From assembly GCF_022810305.1 (NCBI RefSeq), contig NZ_JALGQH010000003.1, forward strand, positions 1 to 64,000: a stretch of DNA of 64,000 nt, read 5' to 3'. The first letter of the stretch is position 1; the number at the start of each line of letters is the position of its first letter. This document shows positions 54,301-62,756 of this stretch, in pieces. This DNA comes from Rhodococcus sp. ARC_M6. GTDB taxonomy: Bacteria; Actinomycetota; Actinomycetes; Mycobacteriales; Mycobacteriaceae. The notes beneath the pieces were generated by a model that ran no database searches, was not told the DNA's origin, and saw only the letters and a program-made list of their open reading frames with translations. Made by a program: the position numbers and the translations under genes.

Positions 54301-54510
54301 GGGCGAACCGCGAAAGCCGACGAGCGCACACAGCGCGCACTGATCGAGAACGAGGCCGCAGGTCCGTGGCGTCTGGCAAGTTCGGTGACCTATGACGATG
54401 TGATTGACCCGCGCGAATTGCGCAATGCGCTTCTCGGTGCCCTGCGACTCTCAGGTGGCCGTGATTCGGAGCCCGCCAGCCCGGTCATGCGTACTGGATA
54501 TTTGCCCTGA
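51340..54510 (+). CDS. acyl-CoA ligase fused to a carboxyltransferase
   Basis: This 1056-residue protein has two enzymes. Residues ~30-545 are an ANL ligase: LYTSGTTGRPKGATHSH, TTYGLTESSTG, GWLRTGDLGF, and the catalytic Lys in PRNATGKVVRK. Residues ~580-1056 are an acyl-CoA carboxyltransferase with both crotonase-fold halves: GGSIGTAAATKRARIAELAK and LLEGAGHR in the first, FLADNPGVLAGSKSERDG and GGSVMGQNAFDR in the second. No biotin carboxylase or carrier is encoded in the window. The fusion implies that one acid is converted to its CoA ester and then carboxylated, decarboxylated or transcarboxylated. The frame is clean. The start is uncertain; AAGG touches the ATG, and ATG 51358 is an alternative. 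Confidence 0.88.
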   Translation: MVVQPDMAHRRSLAVEELTGPGQLFEVADESVRGHVMPVFTNRAHTLREILAASVRYGDAEYLVCDELRITFADHFSRVASLAEELRRTYSIGKGDRVAILSANNAQWIITFWAATSLGAIVVGMNAMWSAPEIDYGMKHSTPKLLVADAKRRELLGDVNVPVLSVESDVPRLSTVHVAAELSTGAIDEDDPAVILYTSGTTGRPKGATHSHRNIITANDFHRFNDALATHLGSPPADRRFLLSNPLFHIASLHNLAVPRLSIGDTAVIYSGRFEIERVLRLIEREQVTNWGAVPTMANRLVSHGDLSRYDLSSLKTMSLGSAPSSTALKEKVRELLPVAGRSLGTTYGLTESSTGATLATAADLEDYPDSVGRPVVTMSVEIRDDNGHRLPDGYEGEICLRGPHVMVGYWNNESATSAALDAEGWLRTGDLGFMADGHLRVSSRRSDLILRGGENIYPVEVENVLSEHPAVQECAVIGIPQADYGEEVAAIVVVEEPGSVTEVELLGYLRERLAKYKVPSRWRLTTEPLPRNATGKVVRKQLDVDAEPAIVSENRHAWTPLLAALDERRLAARAMGGPDKLLRYRRFGRVDSRERITKLLDHGTFQEIGVLAGDTSIPSDGFVAGSGLLDGRPVLVGSEDFTVAGGSIGTAAATKRARIAELAKRERIPLIMLLEGAGHRATNALHPHRPAPNDLQAMAELSGLVPTVSVVCGPSAGHGALTAPMSDFVVMIEGHGALFTAGPPLVEASLGEKVTKEDLGGPHVHAVQSGVADNVAADVDSALAMARRYLSYFPSNAWSRTEHSDAEAPIAAPRSLETLLDIVPPNPRIPYDMRDVLSVMVDEDSLFELQPHHGSSVITALARMGGRAVAVVANQPLVLAGALDVAAAEKATRFIEMTGAFHLPLIFLADNPGVLAGSKSERDGILRASARMFAAQHRSTVPKMHVTVRKAFGFGGSVMGQNAFDRQTISLSFPGGMLGGIPAAVGGRTAKADERTQRALIENEAAGPWRLASSVTYDDVIDPRELRNALLGALRLSGGRDSEPASPVMRTGYLP

Positions 54511-54543
54511 ACGTTTGTATTGCAGGAGAATTGGAGCAGTTTT

Positions 54544-55584
54544 GTGAGCCAGAGTTCAGTCGGTGTTGAAGAGTCCGATCCGGTGCAAACCTTTCGGAAT
54601 ATGTTCGGCAGCCGTCTGCGGATCCCGGTCATTGCAGCTCCGATGCTCAGGGTGAGCGGGATTGAACTTGTCTCGGCCGCCTGTGCCGCGGGAGTAGTCG
54701 GCGCCTTTCCGACGGCGAACGCTCGCACAGTGGAGGAACTCGATGCCTGGCTAACGATCTTCGACCGCGAGCAGGAGGAGAGCGGCGGAACAATCGCCCC
54801 GTATTGCCCCAACCTGATCATCAGGCAACCTCGACTGGCAGACGATGTTGCGTGTCTACTCCGACACCGGGTGGAATTGGTTATTGCGAGTGTGGGGTCT
54901 CCCGCGCCGATCATCGGTCCGCTTCACGATATCGGTGCCAAGGTCCTTGCCGACGTGGGGACTCTTCGTCATGCGGAGAAAGCAGTTGCGGCCGGAGCAG
55001 ACGGACTGGTGTTGTTGTCTGCGGGGGCCGGTGGTCAGACGGGTTGGATGAACCCGTTTGTCTTTGTTCGTACTGTTCGCGAATTATTCGATGGCACAGT
55101 AATTCTCGCCGGCGGCATCTCGGACGGGCACGCATTGTGGGCTGCGGAGGTGGCGGGATACGATGCGGCCTACATGGGCACTCGGTTCATTGCCACGGAC
55201 GAGAGCGCCGGTGCCCCGGCGTACAAGGATATGTTGGTCGCCAGCACTATGGACGATGTACTTCTGACCAACGCGTTCACCGGGTTGCGCACGAACATGC
55301 TCGAGCCGTCCATCCGAGCGCAGGGACTCGATCCTGGAAAATTGAACGAGCAGATCTCCGTGAAGGATTCGGCCGAACTGTTCGGGGCAAAGGCGCCGGC
55401 AGCGGGTCCGGTGCGATGGATCGATGTCTGGAGTGCCGGACATACGGTGTCGGGTGTGAAGCGGCGAGGGCCGGTATCGGACCTCGTCCGAGATACGCGG
55501 AACGAGTACCACAGTGCCCGTGCGAGAACCCGATCGATGCTCGAGACGCAGTCCAACGTGACTGTGTTGGAGGAACTTCAGTGA
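54544..55584 (+). CDS. nitronate monooxygenase family flavoprotein (NPD/FabK-like)
   Basis: The 346-residue TIM-barrel FMN protein has RIPVIAAPMLRVSG, the phosphate/FMN loop AAGADGLVLLSAGAGGQTG, and ILAGGISDGHALWAAEVAG followed by YMGTRFIATDES. Relatives oxidise nitronates or reduce enoyl thioesters (FabK), or act on CoA-bound catabolic intermediates. GTG 54544 has GGAG 7 bases upstream. The next gene overlaps its stop by 4 bases. With two CoA ligases around it, an acyl-CoA substrate is likely. Confidence 0.88.
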   Translation: MSQSSVGVEESDPVQTFRNMFGSRLRIPVIAAPMLRVSGIELVSAACAAGVVGAFPTANARTVEELDAWLTIFDREQEESGGTIAPYCPNLIIRQPRLADDVACLLRHRVELVIASVGSPAPIIGPLHDIGAKVLADVGTLRHAEKAVAAGADGLVLLSAGAGGQTGWMNPFVFVRTVRELFDGTVILAGGISDGHALWAAEVAGYDAAYMGTRFIATDESAGAPAYKDMLVASTMDDVLLTNAFTGLRTNMLEPSIRAQGLDPGKLNEQISVKDSAELFGAKAPAAGPVRWIDVWSAGHTVSGVKRRGPVSDLVRDTRNEYHSARARTRSMLETQSNVTVLEELQ

Positions 55585-57146
55585 TAACTGGAGGAAATCG
55601 AAATGCGGGGATCTTCGGTCCCGGACAGACGATGGGTTCACTGACGATTCGAGCGCTACGTCGATATCCGGAACGGCCGGCATTCTCCTGGGACGGCGGG
55701 ACGCTCTCGTATGCCGGTGCGGAAGACCTGATCGGACGCTATCAACATATACTGCAGCGCAGGGGATTAGGTCGAGGATCTACGCTCGCAATATTGGCCG
55801 GCAATCGCGCCGAAGCCTGGTGCATCGGTGCAGCCGCGCACGCTTCAGGAATCGCGACGTCATGGTTGCATCCGATGGGCTCGTTCGGCGATCAGATGTT
55901 CCAGATACGCGACGCCGAGGTAGACGGCTTGGTGGTCGACGAACGCCATCATGGTGAGCGTGCAGGGCAGCTGGCCGCCGTGTGCGTAGACGATGTCACC
56001 GCTGTTTTCAGTTTCAGCCCGTGCGACTTTGCCTGTGACCTGCAAGATTTGGCGAGTTCGGTAGGAAGTTCGCGGGCAGTCGACCTTGCCTCGCGATCGG
56101 ACATCGCAGTGATCGCATACACCGGCGGAACTACTGGCAAACCGAAAGGCGTGATGCGTCGTCATGCGTCTGCTGTCCGTGCGACGGCCGGCATATTGAG
56201 CGACTTCGAGATTCCGGACAACCCCCGTTACCTTTCGGTAGCGCCGTTGAGTCATGTCGGTGGGTCGAAAGTGTTGTCCACCTTCATTCGTGGTGGCAGC
56301 GTGCATCTGATCAACGGATTCACCCCGGAGCGTGTCTTCGCGGCGATAGAGCGTGAGCGATCGAACTTCACGCTCCTTGTGCCGTCAATGATTTACTCGA
56401 TGCTCGACGACCCTGCGATCGCCGGCGCGGATCTTTCTTCACTGGAGTTGATCTTGTACGGTGCATCGCCGATGTCACCGTCCCGGTTGATCGAGGGGCT
56501 GGATCGAGTGGGCCCGGTATTTTCGCAACTGTACGGACAGACCGAGTGTTATCCGATTGCACTACTGAAGAAGTCCGACCACGATCCGAGCGATCCGGAT
56601 CTGCTCTCGTCCTGCGGATTTCCGCTCAGTCCGTTCACGGTTTCGGTGCGGGACACCGAGGGGCGGGAGGTCCCCACGGGTGAACTCGGAGAAGTGTGTG
56701 TGCGCGACGGTGCGACCATGGATGGCTATTGGAAGAACGACGAGTTGACGGCAGAGACGCTCGTGGACGGTTGGTTGCACACCGGCGATATCGCCCGCGT
56801 CGATGATCGGGGATACCTGTACATCGTTGATCGCAAGAAGGACATGATCATCAGCGGTGGGTTCAATGTCTATCCCAAGGAAGTCGAGGATGCGTTGACT
56901 TCCCACCACGGCGTCTCCAGTGCGGCGGTGTACGGAACTCCGGACGACAAATGGGGTGAGGCTGTGACGGCGTCGGTAGTCCTACGGCCCGGCGTAATCG
57001 TGGATGAGTCCGAACTGGTGGCGTTGGTCAAGCAACGCAAAGGGTCGGTCCAAGCCCCGAAGCGGATTCACATTGTGGACAGCCTCCCGTTGACCGCGTT
57101 GGGCAAGGTGGATAAGAGGGCATTGCGAGATCAGTCAGGGTGCTGA
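55581..57146 (+). CDS. acyl-CoA synthetase (AMP-forming), second ligase of the cluster
   Basis: The 521-residue ANL ligase shows AYTGGTTGKPKGVMRRH (Gly replaces the usual Ser in TSGTTG), LYGQTECYPIAL, GWLHTGDIARVDDRGYLYIV, and the catalytic Lys in LTALGKVDKR. The GTG start overlaps the preceding stop (GTGA). It probably activates an acid related to, or derived from, the substrate of the fused ligase. The frame is open further upstream, but that part is antisense-like shadow of the flavoprotein gene. Confidence 0.9.
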   Translation: MITGGNRNAGIFGPGQTMGSLTIRALRRYPERPAFSWDGGTLSYAGAEDLIGRYQHILQRRGLGRGSTLAILAGNRAEAWCIGAAAHASGIATSWLHPMGSFGDQMFQIRDAEVDGLVVDERHHGERAGQLAAVCVDDVTAVFSFSPCDFACDLQDLASSVGSSRAVDLASRSDIAVIAYTGGTTGKPKGVMRRHASAVRATAGILSDFEIPDNPRYLSVAPLSHVGGSKVLSTFIRGGSVHLINGFTPERVFAAIERERSNFTLLVPSMIYSMLDDPAIAGADLSSLELILYGASPMSPSRLIEGLDRVGPVFSQLYGQTECYPIALLKKSDHDPSDPDLLSSCGFPLSPFTVSVRDTEGREVPTGELGEVCVRDGATMDGYWKNDELTAETLVDGWLHTGDIARVDDRGYLYIVDRKKDMIISGGFNVYPKEVEDALTSHHGVSSAAVYGTPDDKWGEAVTASVVLRPGVIVDESELVALVKQRKGSVQAPKRIHIVDSLPLTALGKVDKRALRDQSGC

Positions 57147-57241
57147 CTAGGCCCTTCGTCCCGAATTTCCGTCTCGTTGACCGGGATTCGAGGTTGGTGA
57201 ATCGCCGTTCTGGATCGAAACTCAAACTTAGTTCCACGAAA

Positions 57242-57264
57242 CGTATACCTAATAGGCATATACG
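57242..57264. promoter_or_regulatory. inverted repeat upstream of the ABC transporter genes
   Basis: CGTATA (57242-57247) and TATACG (57259-57264) flank an 11-base spacer containing CCTAATAGG. It lies in the 199-base gap before the substrate-binding protein gene and is a candidate site for the IclR regulator or promoter. Only 6-bp arms, so moderate support. Confidence 0.4.
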
Positions 57265-57345
57265 CGTTAGTCTGCCAAATAGACCTGAGCGGCTCTGTGC
57301 GTACGGGGTTTCTGATCCGTAGAGATCCACTTCGAGAGGAATTCG

Positions 57346-58926
57346 ATGACCGGAAAATGGAACGGTAGAGGCAAAGTTGCCGCCGTGGCGTTGGTGACTG
57401 CGCTGGCGGTTGCCGGCTGCGGCGGTGGTGGCGGAACAACCACGGCCGGCGGCTCGACTGCATCGGCCGCAGACATCGATCGCAGTGCCGTCCTTCGGGT
57501 GACGGCGGCGGCGCCGACTCGAAATCTGGACCCGTACCTGCAAGCAAGCTACGGCGGATGGGGTTATCTGACTCCGATGTTCGATCGTTTGACGATGGTC
57601 GACAAGGACGGCAACCTCGTTCCCGGACTTGCCAAGTCATGGGAGTTCGCCCCCGATGGCGCGTATCTCGAATTGAAACTGCGGGACGACGTCACGTTCC
57701 ATGACGGATCCAAGTTCGATGCCGCAGCTGTCGCCGCGAACTTCCAACGTGGAAAGACAATGGCCGGCAGCACAGTCGTGGCGGCTCTCGACGACATTGC
57801 GTCCGTCGACGTTGTCGATCCGACCACCGCACGCTTGAACCTGGTGCCGGGGTCCGGTGTGGAATTACCCGGATTGTTCAGTACCAACGTCGGTATGATG
57901 GTCAGTCCTAAGACTATCGAGGCAGGAACGGACATTCGAAATGACCCGGGCCAGAGTGGATCCGGACCGTATACCGTTAGCAAGTACGTACCGGAGGAGT
58001 CGCTCGAGGTTACTCGGGCGCAGGGCGATTACTGGGATCCTGCAGCTGGATTGCTCGGCGGAATCAGCTTCAAAACGATGCCTGACGCGACGACGCGTCT
58101 CAACGGTATGCAGACCGATGCAACCGACCTAAGTTGGGTGAGTTCTGCCAATGAGATCGTCCAAGCGCAGACCCTCGCGGACCGCAACGTCCTGGGTATC
58201 GACAAGGTGAAGTTCCGCAACGTGCTCGGTGTTTTCATGCGTTCGCGCGATGACCTCGCGAAACCTGAAGTGCGTCAAGCTGTTGCGCACGCCATCGATC
58301 CCGAGGCGATCAGTGCGCTGTTCTCGGGCACGTGTACTCCGTACCGTCAGATGTACCCCGAATCGAGTTGGGCAGCGGACCCGTCGTACAAGTACCCCTA
58401 CACCTTTGACGTGAACAAGGCCAAGAGCTTGGTCGAAGCGGCTGGGGGAGCCAAGATCAAGTTGACCTTCGGTGCAGGAACCAATACGGAGAAGCCTGCC
58501 AATGTGATTCAGTCATCCTTGACTGCAGCGGGATTCGATGCCGAGTTGGATCCGGTGCCGAACACGCAGAACGAGCCCGGCTACATTGCCGGAGCGTTCC
58601 AGTCGATGGTATCGAACAGTTTCAGCCCGAAGGTCGACCCGGCCGAGACCGTCAACACGTTCGTCGTGGGTCCGTACGACTTCGCCAACGGCAATCCCGA
58701 GATCGCTGCACTTGCCAAGAAGGCAGCCAACCCGACGTTGTCCCAGGACGAGCGGGGCACCATGTACCACGAGATCTGGTCGAAGACACTGGCTGAGGCC
58801 ATGTTCGTGCCCATCTGCAACCAGACGAATGCCACGATCTTCAGTGGCAAGGTTGTCAATGCCGACAACATCCCGTGGGTAGACACCGGAATCTTCGACC
58901 TTCGATACGTCGGATTGACCAAGTAG
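57346..58926 (+). CDS. ABC transporter substrate-binding lipoprotein (SBP_bac_5, Opp/Dpp type)
   Basis: The 526-residue lipoprotein has a signal peptide ending in a lipobox (VTALAVAGC, Cys near residue 25), a Gly-rich tether, and the family 5 extracytoplasmic fold (LVPGLAKSWEFAPDG, VTFHDGSKFDAAAV, EVRQAVAHAIDPEAI). It captures peptides or, in relatives, opines, nickel or small conjugates. GAGAGG precedes the ATG. Permeases and ATPases follow, separated by a 17-bp hairpin that would raise SBP levels over the rest. Confidence 0.93.
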   Translation: MTGKWNGRGKVAAVALVTALAVAGCGGGGGTTTAGGSTASAADIDRSAVLRVTAAAPTRNLDPYLQASYGGWGYLTPMFDRLTMVDKDGNLVPGLAKSWEFAPDGAYLELKLRDDVTFHDGSKFDAAAVAANFQRGKTMAGSTVVAALDDIASVDVVDPTTARLNLVPGSGVELPGLFSTNVGMMVSPKTIEAGTDIRNDPGQSGSGPYTVSKYVPEESLEVTRAQGDYWDPAAGLLGGISFKTMPDATTRLNGMQTDATDLSWVSSANEIVQAQTLADRNVLGIDKVKFRNVLGVFMRSRDDLAKPEVRQAVAHAIDPEAISALFSGTCTPYRQMYPESSWAADPSYKYPYTFDVNKAKSLVEAAGGAKIKLTFGAGTNTEKPANVIQSSLTAAGFDAELDPVPNTQNEPGYIAGAFQSMVSNSFSPKVDPAETVNTFVVGPYDFANGNPEIAALAKKAANPTLSQDERGTMYHEIWSKTLAEAMFVPICNQTNATIFSGKVVNADNIPWVDTGIFDLRYVGLTK

Positions 58927-58960
58927 AACTGTTGAATTCAGATCGTTCTCGATGAAGACC

Positions 58961-59008
58961 GGTTCGCTTCCGGGTACGTGCAATCTGCACGTACCCGGAA
59001 GCGGAACC
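58961..59008 (+). terminator. 17-bp perfect intra-operon hairpin (attenuator)
   Basis: GCTTCCGGGTACGTGCA (58966-58982) and TGCACGTACCCGGAAGC (58986-59002) pair exactly around ATC, and GGTTC/GGAACC extends the stem with one bulge. No T tract follows. It lies between the binding protein and permease genes, a usual place for partial termination or mRNA stabilisation. Confidence 0.8.
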
Positions 59009-59048
59009 GCCGACACGGACCGGCTGTAAGCGCCGGTGAGGGGTGCTT

Positions 59049-59990
59049 ATGTTGCGTTATGCCGGGCGACGGCTGCTGGCGGCTGTGCCGCTTCTGTTGA
59101 TCGTGCCCTTGATGATCTTCTTGTTGATCGATCTGTCGCCCGGAGATCCGGCGGTAATTCTCGCCGGAGAGAATCCGACGCCCGAGCGGCTGGCTGAGAT
59201 CCGTACGTCACTTCATTTGGACGACAACATCTTCCTGCGTTATCTCCGATGGGTCGGGGGTGTGCTGCAAGGAGATTTGGGAACGTCGTTCCTCTCCGAC
59301 CAGTCGGTTACGGATCTGATACTCCGGAGGATGGCGACAACGCTGTCGCTGGTCATCTTCACAATGGTGCTTGCGGTGACGGTCGGCGTGGTCCTCGGCG
59401 TTGTCGCATCGCTGCATCCCGGCGGAATCGTCGACCGTATGGTCAACGTCGTGGCATCCATCGCGATTGCCATTCCGGCCTTCTGGTTCGGCTTGGTATT
59501 GGTATCCGTCTTTGCCGTAACGAATCAGATCTTTCCGGCCTTCGGTTACGCACCGCTGTCCGATGGCTTTGTTCCTTGGATTCAGCACCTGATTTTGCCC
59601 GGTACTGCCCTGGCCTTGCTGCCTGCCGCGGAAGTGACACTTCAATTACGCTCGTCGCTGGGACAAGTCCTGAAGAGCGACTACATTCTCAACGCGGAGG
59701 CGAAGGGCCTTAGTCGCCCCAGCGTCGTCTTCAAACATGGACTCAAGAACGCGTGTATCCCGGTGGTCACCGTGCTTGGTTTCCGCGTCTCCGAAGTGCT
59801 GGGTGGAGCAGTGACCATCGAAATCATCTATGGCATGCCAGGTCTCGGAAGTCTAGCGGTGGACAGCGTCCAGAACCGAGATATTCCGGTGCTACTCGGA
59901 TTCGTGCTCTTCACGACCGTGGTGGTCGTGGTCGTGAATCTGCTTGTCGACATTTCCTATGGCTACTTCAACCCTAAGGTTCGCGCATGA
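59049..59990 (+). CDS. ABC transporter permease, DppB/OppB type
   Basis: The 313-residue inner-membrane protein has 6 helices and the DppB signatures LLIDLSPGDPAVILAG at its N-terminus and the EAA-like loop YILNAEAKGLSRPSVVFKHG. It pairs with the next gene. GAGGGG 5 bases upstream favours ATG 59049 over GTG 59043. The stop overlaps the next start by 4 bases. Confidence 0.93.
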   Translation: MLRYAGRRLLAAVPLLLIVPLMIFLLIDLSPGDPAVILAGENPTPERLAEIRTSLHLDDNIFLRYLRWVGGVLQGDLGTSFLSDQSVTDLILRRMATTLSLVIFTMVLAVTVGVVLGVVASLHPGGIVDRMVNVVASIAIAIPAFWFGLVLVSVFAVTNQIFPAFGYAPLSDGFVPWIQHLILPGTALALLPAAEVTLQLRSSLGQVLKSDYILNAEAKGLSRPSVVFKHGLKNACIPVVTVLGFRVSEVLGGAVTIEIIYGMPGLGSLAVDSVQNRDIPVLLGFVLFTTVVVVVVNLLVDISYGYFNPKVRA

Positions 59991-60874
59991 CTGACCCTGA
60001 GGCACTTACGGAGAGCGCTACGACGAAGCGTTCCAGTCGCAATCGCGGGCTGAAACTTCTACTGAAGAAGCCGGTTACGCTGGTGGCAGGTGTCTTTATT
60101 CTGCTGCTGGTGCTCATGGCTGTTTTTGCCCCGATCCTGGCTCCGCACGATCCGTACTTGCAGGAAGTTGTCAACCGACTGCAGCCGCCGAGCGCCGATC
60201 ATCTCTTGGGAACCGACGACTACGGGCGAGATGTGCTGAGCAGATTGATCTATGGTGCTCGGATCTCCCTGACAGCATCCCTCCAAGCTGTGAGTGTCGC
60301 ACTGATTCTGGGGCTTCCGCTGGGCGTTATGGCGGGCTATCGAGGTGGCTGGGTTGATTCCGTGATCACTCGAGTGATGGACGCGTTGATGAGTGCCCCG
60401 TCGCTCGTACTCGCAATTACGATCGTTGCGGTTCTCGGATCCGGAATCACCAATGCGATGCTCGCCATCGGATTGGTGATGGCGCCAAGATTCTTCCGTG
60501 TCGCAAGAGCTTCCACCATGGATGTGCGCCAAGAGACCTATATCGAGGCCGCAATCGCACTGGGGTGTTTGCCGATCAGGACAATTGTCCGCCATATCCT
60601 CCCGAATGTCTTGCCGCCTGTCGTGCTGGTCATCTCGGTGTCGCTCGGCGCAGCCGTAGCGGCTGAAGCGAGCTTGAGTTTCCTCGGTCTCGGGGCAAAG
60701 GCCCCGGCCGCGAGTTGGGGTTCGATGCTCAGTACCGCGGCGTCGAATATGCAGATTGCGCCATACCTGGTCTGGCCGCCCGGCGTGATGATCTTTCTGA
60801 CCGTCCTGTCCTTCACCTACCTGGGCGACGGTGTTCGTCGATCCCTTCTACGGAGTCGCAATGGTGACAATTAG
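59987..60874 (+). CDS. ABC transporter permease, DppC/OppC type
   Basis: The 295-residue protein has an N-terminal helix, the DppC segment FAPILAPHDPYLQEVVNRLQ, HLLGTDDYGRDVLSRLIYGA, and the EAA loop TYIEAAIALGCLPIRTIVRH. It forms the second half of the membrane channel. It overlaps both neighbours, so the transporter genes are translationally coupled. Confidence 0.93.
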   Translation: MTDPEALTESATTKRSSRNRGLKLLLKKPVTLVAGVFILLLVLMAVFAPILAPHDPYLQEVVNRLQPPSADHLLGTDDYGRDVLSRLIYGARISLTASLQAVSVALILGLPLGVMAGYRGGWVDSVITRVMDALMSAPSLVLAITIVAVLGSGITNAMLAIGLVMAPRFFRVARASTMDVRQETYIEAAIALGCLPIRTIVRHILPNVLPPVVLVISVSLGAAVAAEASLSFLGLGAKAPAASWGSMLSTAASNMQIAPYLVWPPGVMIFLTVLSFTYLGDGVRRSLLRSRNGDN

Positions 60875-61910
60875 TGATGACACCCGCACATCAGCAGGGC
60901 TCGGAACGAAAAGTGAACCGCTTCTACGGGTTCGAGATCTGACGATCGAGTTTCCGAGTGCAGGCGGATGGCAAACTACGGTCGACGGCGTCTCGTTCGA
61001 CGTCGGCGCCGGAGAATCCGTGGCGCTGGTGGGTGAATCCGGATCCGGGAAGACTGTTTCGTCGCTGGCGGTGATGGGATTGACCGCGGCAACCGGCGGC
61101 CGGATTGCGAGAGGGTCCATAGAATTCGACGGACGAGATCTGACCAAGGTTCACGAGCGTGAGTGGCGAAAGCTGCGCGGTAGGGGAATGGGCATGATCT
61201 TCCAGCAGCCCATTCGTAGTCTCAATCCTGCCTATACGGTCGGCGATCAGATCGCGGAATCCGTTCGCAAGCATCTGGGTTTGGATCGCAAGGCTGCTAT
61301 GGCGAGGGCAGTGGAGATGCTCGAACTGGTACAGATTCCCCGAGCCAAGGAGCGGGTGACCGAGTACCCGCATGCGTTCAGTGGTGGCATGTGCCAGCGA
61401 GTGATGATCGCAATGGTGATGGCATGCAATCCGCGGTTGCTGATTGCCGACGAACCCACCACCGCGCTCGATGTGACCGTACAAGCGAAAATCCTCGATC
61501 TGCTGCGAGATCTGCAGGAGCAGACGGGAGTGGCGTTACTCTTCGTCAGTCACGATCTTGCTGTGGTTGCGGAGCTGTGCGAGCGTGTTGTGGTCATGTA
61601 TGCCGGCGAGATCGCGGAAAATGCGGCTGCAGAAGAAGTTTTCTTCCGGCCACAGCATCCCTACACTTCTGGGCTCCTTGCGTCGATACCCCAGCCTGGA
61701 CTGAACGCGGATCGCAGACTGGTTGCGATTCCCGGAGGAATCCCCGCAGCCGCAGATTGGCCGACGGGTTGCCGTTTCGCGCCGAGATGCGGACATGTCA
61801 CTCCGGGAGTCTGCGACGTGGGGCATCCACCGATGGCGAGTGTTCCCACCGGAGAAGCACGATGCCTGCGTGTCCAGGATCTCGATCTGCAAGGAGTGAG
61901 TGTGCGATGA
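60861..61910 (+). CDS. ABC transporter ATP-binding protein, DppD/OppD type
   Basis: The 349-residue ATPase has Walker A GESGSGKT, the Q-loop MIFQQPIRSLNPAYTVG, signature FSGGMCQRVMIAMVM, Walker B LLIADEPTTALDVTV and the Opp-type C-terminal Cys cluster (GCRFAPRCGHVTPGVCDVG), which in related proteins binds an iron-sulphur cluster. ATG 60861 lies inside the permease gene with GGAG 5 bases upstream. It overlaps the next gene by 4 bases. Confidence 0.93.
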   Translation: MVTISDDTRTSAGLGTKSEPLLRVRDLTIEFPSAGGWQTTVDGVSFDVGAGESVALVGESGSGKTVSSLAVMGLTAATGGRIARGSIEFDGRDLTKVHEREWRKLRGRGMGMIFQQPIRSLNPAYTVGDQIAESVRKHLGLDRKAAMARAVEMLELVQIPRAKERVTEYPHAFSGGMCQRVMIAMVMACNPRLLIADEPTTALDVTVQAKILDLLRDLQEQTGVALLFVSHDLAVVAELCERVVVMYAGEIAENAAAEEVFFRPQHPYTSGLLASIPQPGLNADRRLVAIPGGIPAAADWPTGCRFAPRCGHVTPGVCDVGHPPMASVPTGEARCLRVQDLDLQGVSVR

Positions 61911-62746
61911 GTCTTCTCGAAGTTTCGAATGTCTCGAAATCGTTCTCGTCCGGACGCGACTTCCTTGGGCGTCGCACGAAGTGGTCCCATGCGGTCAAGG
62001 ATGTCAGCTTCACCCTCGAGGCCGGCGAATGTCTTGCAGTCGTGGGGGAGTCGGGCGCAGGTAAATCGACGGTCGGCCGCATTGCACTCCGGTTGATCGA
62101 ACCCGATACCGGCTCGATTACGTTTGACGGCGTCGACGTTCGGGCGGCCAAGCCGGCTGAACTACGCAAGATGCGTCGTGGGATGCAGATGATTTTCCAG
62201 GATCCGCACAGTTCACTCAATCCACGAATGACAGTGGTGGATGCAGTAATCGAACCGCTTGTCGTCCATACCGACATGGACCGGGCTGCGCGCGAGAAGC
62301 TGGCGACGCAGATGTTGGGCAAAGTCGGTATCGGCTCACGCTATTTCGGTAGATATCCAGCGGAATTGTCGGGTGGGCAGCTTCAGCGCGTGGCTATTGC
62401 GCGTGCATTGACGTTGAATCCCAAGATGATCGTCTGCGATGAGCCCGTTGCAGCACTAGATGTTTCGGTTCGTGCCCAGGTGCTCAATCTCCTGCGAGAC
62501 CTTCAGGAGGAACTAGGACTTGCCTATCTCTTCGTGTGCCACGACTTGGCATTGATCGAAGTCATCGCGGACCGTGTACTGGTGATGGCGCGCGGCGAGG
62601 TGGTCGAGAGTGGGCCGGTGGCAGACATCTTCCGGAATCCGCAGCAGGAGTACACCCGGTCCCTGCTCGAAGCGATCCCCGTACCGGTGCCACGTTCGGC
62701 GCGCGAACGGGACTTCGGCGTGGTTCCTGTGGAAACCGTGGGATGA
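61907..62746 (+). CDS. ABC transporter ATP-binding protein, DppF/OppF type
   Basis: The 279-residue ATPase has Walker A GESGAGKS, MIFQDPHSSLNPRMTV, the signature LSGGQLQRVAIARAL, and Walker B MIVCDEPVAALDVSV. It lacks the C-terminal Cys cluster. It completes the five-gene importer. The frame is open upstream to 61391, but that region is the coding strand of the preceding ATPase in another frame. Confidence 0.92.
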   Translation: MSLLEVSNVSKSFSSGRDFLGRRTKWSHAVKDVSFTLEAGECLAVVGESGAGKSTVGRIALRLIEPDTGSITFDGVDVRAAKPAELRKMRRGMQMIFQDPHSSLNPRMTVVDAVIEPLVVHTDMDRAAREKLATQMLGKVGIGSRYFGRYPAELSGGQLQRVAIARALTLNPKMIVCDEPVAALDVSVRAQVLNLLRDLQEELGLAYLFVCHDLALIEVIADRVLVMARGEVVESGPVADIFRNPQQEYTRSLLEAIPVPVPRSARERDFGVVPVETVG

Positions 62747-62756
62747 CGGGGATCTG

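Noticed and set aside
54804..55580. N-terminal extension of the second cluster ligase to 780 residues
   Set aside because: The extension is a shifted frame of the flavoprotein gene with Arg/Cys-rich composition; the GTG overlapping the preceding stop is the natural start.
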